Shown piece after piece: positions 5,614 through 8,780 of a stretch of DNA of 8,780 nt (positions are counted from its first letter, which is position 1; each line of letters opens with the position of its first letter). The notes beneath the pieces were generated by a model, which saw only the letters and a program-made list of their open reading frames with translations, did not search any database and was not told where the DNA came from. The stretch is from CAZITB01 sp964542055. Its GTDB lineage: Bacteria > Planctomycetota > Phycisphaerae > Sedimentisphaerales > CAMDDF01. Where the stretch lies: the NCBI GenBank assembly GCA_964542055.1, contig CAZITB010000109.1, positions 1 to 8,780 of the forward strand. The letters run 5' to 3'. The translations under genes were made by a program, and so were the position numbers.

Positions 5614-6942
5614 TTAAGCAGACTTATTTTCAAAAACTTTATTTTCTGGCAATTTTGCCATTTGAATTGTCTTACCGGTGGATTCTGAAAATAATTTTGA
5701 TTTGCTTAACTTACCGCCTATGAATTCTGCATATTTTGCTTTTAAAGCCTTAGAGTCCATATCGATTCGATCTCGGCTGTATTGGCAGTAGTTAGGATTT
5801 TGATCAACTCCAACAAACTTGCGACCAAGATCGGCACTAACTTTACAAGTGGTGCCAGAACCGCAGAAAAAATCTCCAACCAAACCACCTGGCCATGTAA
5901 AAAGTTTAATTAAACGAGCACATAACTCTTCCGTATATGCAGCAGGATGCGGTGTTACATGTGTTATAGGACAAATATCCCAGTGGTTTCGCGCCCAATA
6001 CTTGTATTCAGACTCTGTAAGATCAGGTTTGACATTGTTAATGTTTTCAAGTAAATCTGTTTCTTTACATAATACTAAGATTGTTTCATACTTATTTTTG
6101 AATCTAGGCCTTTCTGGTGAATTTTTAGTCCCGCCCGCAGGAATCCATTCGCTGCCCGAATGTTCCTTGTACCAAACAATTTTTTCCATCTCAAAAAATT
6201 CAATACCCAATTCTTGGATTATTTTGAAGATATCAACCTCCAACATGTTATGGCGATTACCAGGTAGACCCCTCCTTGATATTTCATCTAAATCAACAAT
6301 TAACCGACCTCCTTTTCTGAGTAATTCATAACTGTGTTGAATGAACAGCCTAACCATTTTTAAATAGTCACAGTATTTTTTAGAATCATTGTAGCTGTTG
6401 CCAAATACCTGCCCCCCATTGAAAGGCCAGGATGTGATTATTGCATCAAAAACACCTTTAAAACCATTAATGATCATCTCCGGCATTATCTGCTCAAATT
6501 GACCGCAAATTATTTGATTTGTATATTCACCTTCAGGCGGATTGATATACTTGTGCTCCCTGTTGGCAAATGCTTCTCTTCTTCTTTTTCTTTCCTGATC
6601 CTGCTTTTTGAGATATGCGGTTCTGTCTTTGCTCTCTTTTTGAGTTTTTGACGGATCTTTATAGTTTTGATAAATTTCACCCAGTTTCAACTTGCTCAAA
6701 TCCATATAAGGATCTTCTTTCATGTATGCAAAGACTCGCATATACCTCTTTGCAGTAGCGATTGAAAAATCAAGATTTTCCTCTACCCATACTTGCCAAT
6801 TACCATGCCCAACCTTTGCTTTTTGCAAAGTCAGCAACGATCCTATCTCAAAAGCTTTCTCGGCTGTGGTCCGTACCATTTTATGGTGCAAATTATTGAT
6901 TTGTTGTGCTGCATCTGATTCTAACTTATCTTCTTTTGACAT
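5614..6942 (-). CDS. DUF3102-like domain fused to beta-class DNA methyltransferase
   Basis: A 442-residue two-part protein. Residues about 10-75 (QQINNLHHKMVRTTAEKAFEI, then a helix-turn-helix-like IATAKRYMRVF) resemble DUF3102, a helical DNA-binding-type domain common in phage and plasmid proteins. A charged linker follows (112-130, KKQDQERKRRREAF). Residues about 140-395 are an N4-cytosine/N6-adenine methyltransferase in beta-class order: catalytic motif DAIITSWPFNGG (166-177) precedes the SAM motif GDFFCGSGTT (356-365) and VGVDQNPNY (377-385). HPAAYTEEL (332-340) is also typical. Two departures stand out: the tetrapeptide is SWPF rather than SPPY/SPPF, and DPF of motif I is DFF. The end (400-442) is lysine-rich and unassigned. 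AAGGAG ten bases before the ATG fixes the start. It leads the five-gene operon. No nuclease gene is adjacent, so it is probably an orphan methyltransferase. The modified base cannot be told from the sequence. Confidence 0.88.
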   Translation of the reverse strand: MSKEDKLESDAAQQINNLHHKMVRTTAEKAFEIGSLLTLQKAKVGHGNWQVWVEENLDFSIATAKRYMRVFAYMKEDPYMDLSKLKLGEIYQNYKDPSKTQKESKDRTAYLKKQDQERKRRREAFANREHKYINPPEGEYTNQIICGQFEQIMPEMIINGFKGVFDAIITSWPFNGGQVFGNSYNDSKKYCDYLKMVRLFIQHSYELLRKGGRLIVDLDEISRRGLPGNRHNMLEVDIFKIIQELGIEFFEMEKIVWYKEHSGSEWIPAGGTKNSPERPRFKNKYETILVLCKETDLLENINNVKPDLTESEYKYWARNHWDICPITHVTPHPAAYTEELCARLIKLFTWPGGLVGDFFCGSGTTCKVSADLGRKFVGVDQNPNYCQYSRDRIDMDSKALKAKYAEFIGGKLSKSKLFSESTGKTIQMAKLPENKVFENKSA

Positions 6943-7267
6943 TTTATTGTCTCCTTATTCAATCCTGAATTTCATTAAAATTAACGAATTTATAAAACAC
7001 AAAATAAAGAATTTTCTGCAAGTTTCAACCAATAAATCCTCGTAAGTTCTTTGTTTATATGAAGTTACAAGATAATGGATTTAAAAATTAGATGTATTTA
7101 GTTTTTTTTTAAAAAGAAATAGGGGTTCTTTAAAAAACATTAGAAATAAAACATATGAAAATTTTTTTTGAGGATACTAGTTGCTACTACAGGCTATATA
7201 ACTTGAAAATAACAACAGGAGAGGGGATTAGTGGGTATGGAAAAAACTAAATTTTTTTGCTTTTCAC
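6943..7267. other. AT-rich non-coding spacer upstream of the methyltransferase operon
   Basis: These 325 bases hold no convincing gene. They are very AT-rich with several poly-A and poly-T tracts (for example 7101-7115 and 7161-7168). They contain the likely promoter of the methyltransferase operon and should also contain the end of transcription from 7268; I see no strong GC stem there. A plus-strand ORF of 36 codons at 7237-7347 has a purine-rich GGAGAGGGG upstream, but it runs into the opposite-strand gene and I do not call it. Confidence 0.5.
7001..7028 (-). promoter_or_regulatory. Candidate sigma-70-type promoter of the methyltransferase operon
   Basis: On the minus strand TTGAAA (7023-7028) and TATTTT (7001-7006) are separated by 16 bases, matching five and four of six consensus positions. 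Transcription would begin about 50 bases upstream of the ATG at 6942. In such AT-rich DNA a match of this quality can arise by chance. Confidence 0.3.
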
Positions 7268-7771
7268 TTATTGTTTTATTTTTTTCAGATATGCGATGGC
7301 GTTTGATAGATGTGCGTTTTGGGGATAGATCAATAATGCCTTCTTAAATAGACGCTCAATGAAATCTATCCTTGCTTTCACCCAATGTGTAGTTACAGAG
7401 TTGTCTTTGATAGTCTTGATTACCCTCTGAGATAACCAAGATGGAAAATAGTCACCCTCTAAAACTTTATTCAACTCACTAAAGTAACCCTGAAAGGTAT
7501 TTGGTTCAATTTCATTAATATTCTCTATGCCGGTAATTGATTTAAATTCATATAACCATGTTTCGGTTCTATTAATCCAATTTTGGCTTAGAGGTTCTAA
7601 ATCCAAATATTTTTCTCGGTTACTATAAAATTCAAATAGATCATCTAAAGTCAAGTTCTTGTTGTTGATTGTATCTTGAATTGTTTGGTAATCTTTCGAT
7701 CCAATGATGGTTTTCACAAATTCAGGATTTTCAACAAATATTTTGATAAATTCATTTACTATAAATTCCTT
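7268..7771 (-). CDS. Unrecognised protein, C-terminal part; 5' end lost in N gap
   Basis: The frame is open from the stop at 7268 up to the Ns, giving 167 residues (KEFIVNEFIKIFVENPEFV and onward). GTG at 7717 is the first usual start codon but has no clear ribosome binding site, and the 18 codons before it are open and protein-like. The protein is helical and rich in Asn, Ile, Lys and Trp. Residues running from LSQNWINRTETWLYEF to the Lys-rich end loosely recall the core-binding domain of tyrosine recombinases, but no catalytic Arg/His/Tyr domain follows, so I do not assign that function. The most likely reading is that this is the C-terminal end of the gene at 7782-8780 on the other side of the gap: same strand, similar composition, and a join in frame if the true gap is a multiple of three. 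Confidence 0.6.
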   Translation of the reverse strand, partial: KEFIVNEFIKIFVENPEFVKTIIGSKDYQTIQDTINNKNLTLDDLFEFYSNREKYLDLEPLSQNWINRTETWLYEFKSITGIENINEIEPNTFQGYFSELNKVLEGDYFPSWLSQRVIKTIKDNSVTTHWVKARIDFIERLFKKALLIYPQNAHLSNAIAYLKKIKQ

Positions 7772-7781
7772 NNNNNNNNNN
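7772..7781. other. Run of ten Ns (assembly gap)
   Basis: Ten unknown bases join two contigs or mark an unresolved stretch. The true length may differ from ten. As written it puts the two flanking minus-strand frames out of register. Confidence 0.98.
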
Positions 7782-8780
7782 AACAGATTGTTTAAATCTA
7801 ATTATTCTGCCGTCATACATTAACTTGAACCGTGTATTTGCAAAATATTCCTCAGCATATTTTTCAAAAGTTATTCGATTTGATAACATTTTTTTTAATT
7901 CATTGATTGTCTGTCTATCTCTTTTTTTTATACTGTTGATGGCATTAGTTATATAGAATTCATTAGTCAAATCATAAAATTCTTCAGTTGTTATTTTTAA
8001 CTTTTGATTTTGTGGTTTACCTTCTATATAGTGTCTTATGAAATCGTTATGAATTTTAAGTTTGATATTGTCAGCTCCGGTACCATACTTCGATAAAAGA
8101 TTATCGAGATATTTCACTAAATCTTCATTTGTTTCAACTTGCTTGCCAGTATCTTCTAATTTAATGAGTTGATTTGGAGGGTAGATATTTAAATAAGACT
8201 TCTTTTTTTCTTCTAAAGACTGACCCATCTTTTGTTTTAATGATTTGTAATCCTGTTTAATATTTTGTTCAATTTCAAAAATTTGATTTTGGAAAGCTTT
8301 TTTAAGACTTTCATATGTCCATGCACTCTTATAATCAGATTCCATATTACAGAGACGAACTAAATCCCTTTTTATCTCCTCTTTGGTTAAATTGTCATCA
8401 AAAGCATGGAAGGCAAATCCCTTATCTTCTTTAATTCTTGCAATTGCCGGCAAAACAGCCTGATCGCACTCCGGAAATTCATCTAAATATTCAGCAACTT
8501 CTTTAAAAACCCTGTAACTCCTACTGGACTGAGGAACCATTTCATTAGTGTATATGTAATAGTAATCATATTTGAAGTTTTTATGCTTGTTTTCCAATTC
8601 TATAAAATATGATTCGTCATAACCGTCTAAGAGATTTGCAATATATTTAATTGTTGGTTCATCGGAAGTACGGTCCTTTATATCAAACCACTTTAGTGAG
8701 ATTTCAATTTCATCATAAAAGGAAGAATACTCTGGTCGGATTTGAACAAAAGCAGTATTTTCTTGGTCAAGGATATATTT
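7782..8780 (-). CDS. Unrecognised protein, partial: runs off the window and into the N gap
   Basis: The minus-strand frame is open from the window edge (8780) to the gap, 333 codons, so the start lies outside the window. A TTG at 8597 is in frame, but the 61 codons upstream of it are open and protein-like (for example FVQIRPEYSSFYDEIEISLKW), so it is unlikely to be the start. I recognise no family. A probable coiled coil covers the stretch from KKAFQNQIFEIEQNIKQDYK to LEEKKKSYLNI. It is followed by NEDLVKYLDNLLSKYGTGAD and several helical, Lys/Asn-rich segments, and by FANTRFKLMYDGRIIRF just before the gap. No membrane segment or signal peptide is seen. Joined to the 167 residues beyond the gap, the protein would exceed 500 residues. 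Its position upstream of the methyltransferase operon does not reveal its job. Confidence 0.7.

Noticed and set aside
7237..7347. Plus-strand ORF of 36 codons (MEKTKFFCFSLIVLF...) with a purine-rich upstream sequence
   Set aside because: It runs about 80 bases into the coding region of the opposite-strand gene, its hydrophobic stretch is what T-rich DNA yields by chance, and nothing around it supports a plus-strand gene.
7268..7717. Tyrosine recombinase/integrase
   Set aside because: A loose resemblance to the core-binding domain only; no catalytic domain with Arg, His-x-x-Arg and Tyr follows, and the frame ends at 7268.
1..8780. CRISPR array, tRNA or rRNA genes
   Set aside because: No regularly spaced short repeats, no cloverleaf-like segment and no rRNA-like conserved stretch were seen on either strand.

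Overview
The window is AT-rich DNA with compact, mostly one-directional gene order and good AGGAG/AAAGG-type ribosome binding sites. It looks like accessory DNA of a bacterium: a prophage, phage, plasmid or integrative element. The evidence is a run of four unlinked-family DNA methyltransferases of the phage/plasmid type with no restriction nuclease beside them, a small sigma-70-like factor, and many small genes of no recognisable family. A run of ten Ns (7772-7781) marks a scaffold join, so the source is probably a draft or metagenomic assembly. The host phylum cannot be fixed from this sequence.

Layout. At the left end (23-631, + strand) is a small sigma-70-like protein, the only convincing plus-strand gene. 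Everything else reads on the minus strand, so transcription runs from right to left. The right end (8780-7268) holds a long unrecognised gene that enters from outside the window and is interrupted by the N gap; the two pieces are probably one reading frame. After a 325-base AT-rich gap with a candidate promoter comes a five-gene operon (6942 to 3058): a DUF3102-type protein fused to a beta-class DNA methyltransferase, a gamma-class N6-adenine methylase with NPPF, an MT-A70 family protein, a phage Dam-type adenine methyltransferase with NPPYG, and an unknown helical protein. A perfect 11-bp dyad (4907-4929) sits inside this operon, between the second and third genes.

Beyond the operon a second minus-strand block (2816 to 1266) carries three unknown genes, one with an N-terminal zinc ribbon. 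It is bracketed by two diverged copies of a 76-base (up to 87-base with its arms) dyad-containing repeat in direct orientation (930-1005 and 2957-3032). The left copy lies in a 429-base stretch without a convincing gene, which also holds a strong hairpin, probably the terminator of the three-gene block. A weak small coiled-coil ORF (648-836) converges on the sigma-like gene.

How it may fit together (inference). The methyltransferase operon could protect or mark the element's DNA against several host restriction systems, or set its own epigenetic state. Two of the four enzymes depart from the consensus catalytic tetrapeptide: the MT-A70 protein has DCPV instead of DPPW, and the beta-class enzyme has SWPF instead of SPPY/F. 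At least the MT-A70 protein may therefore be a non-catalytic partner, as METTL14 is to METTL3. The two repeats and the genes between them look like a module that could have moved, or be regulated, as a unit. These are the points most worth following up.
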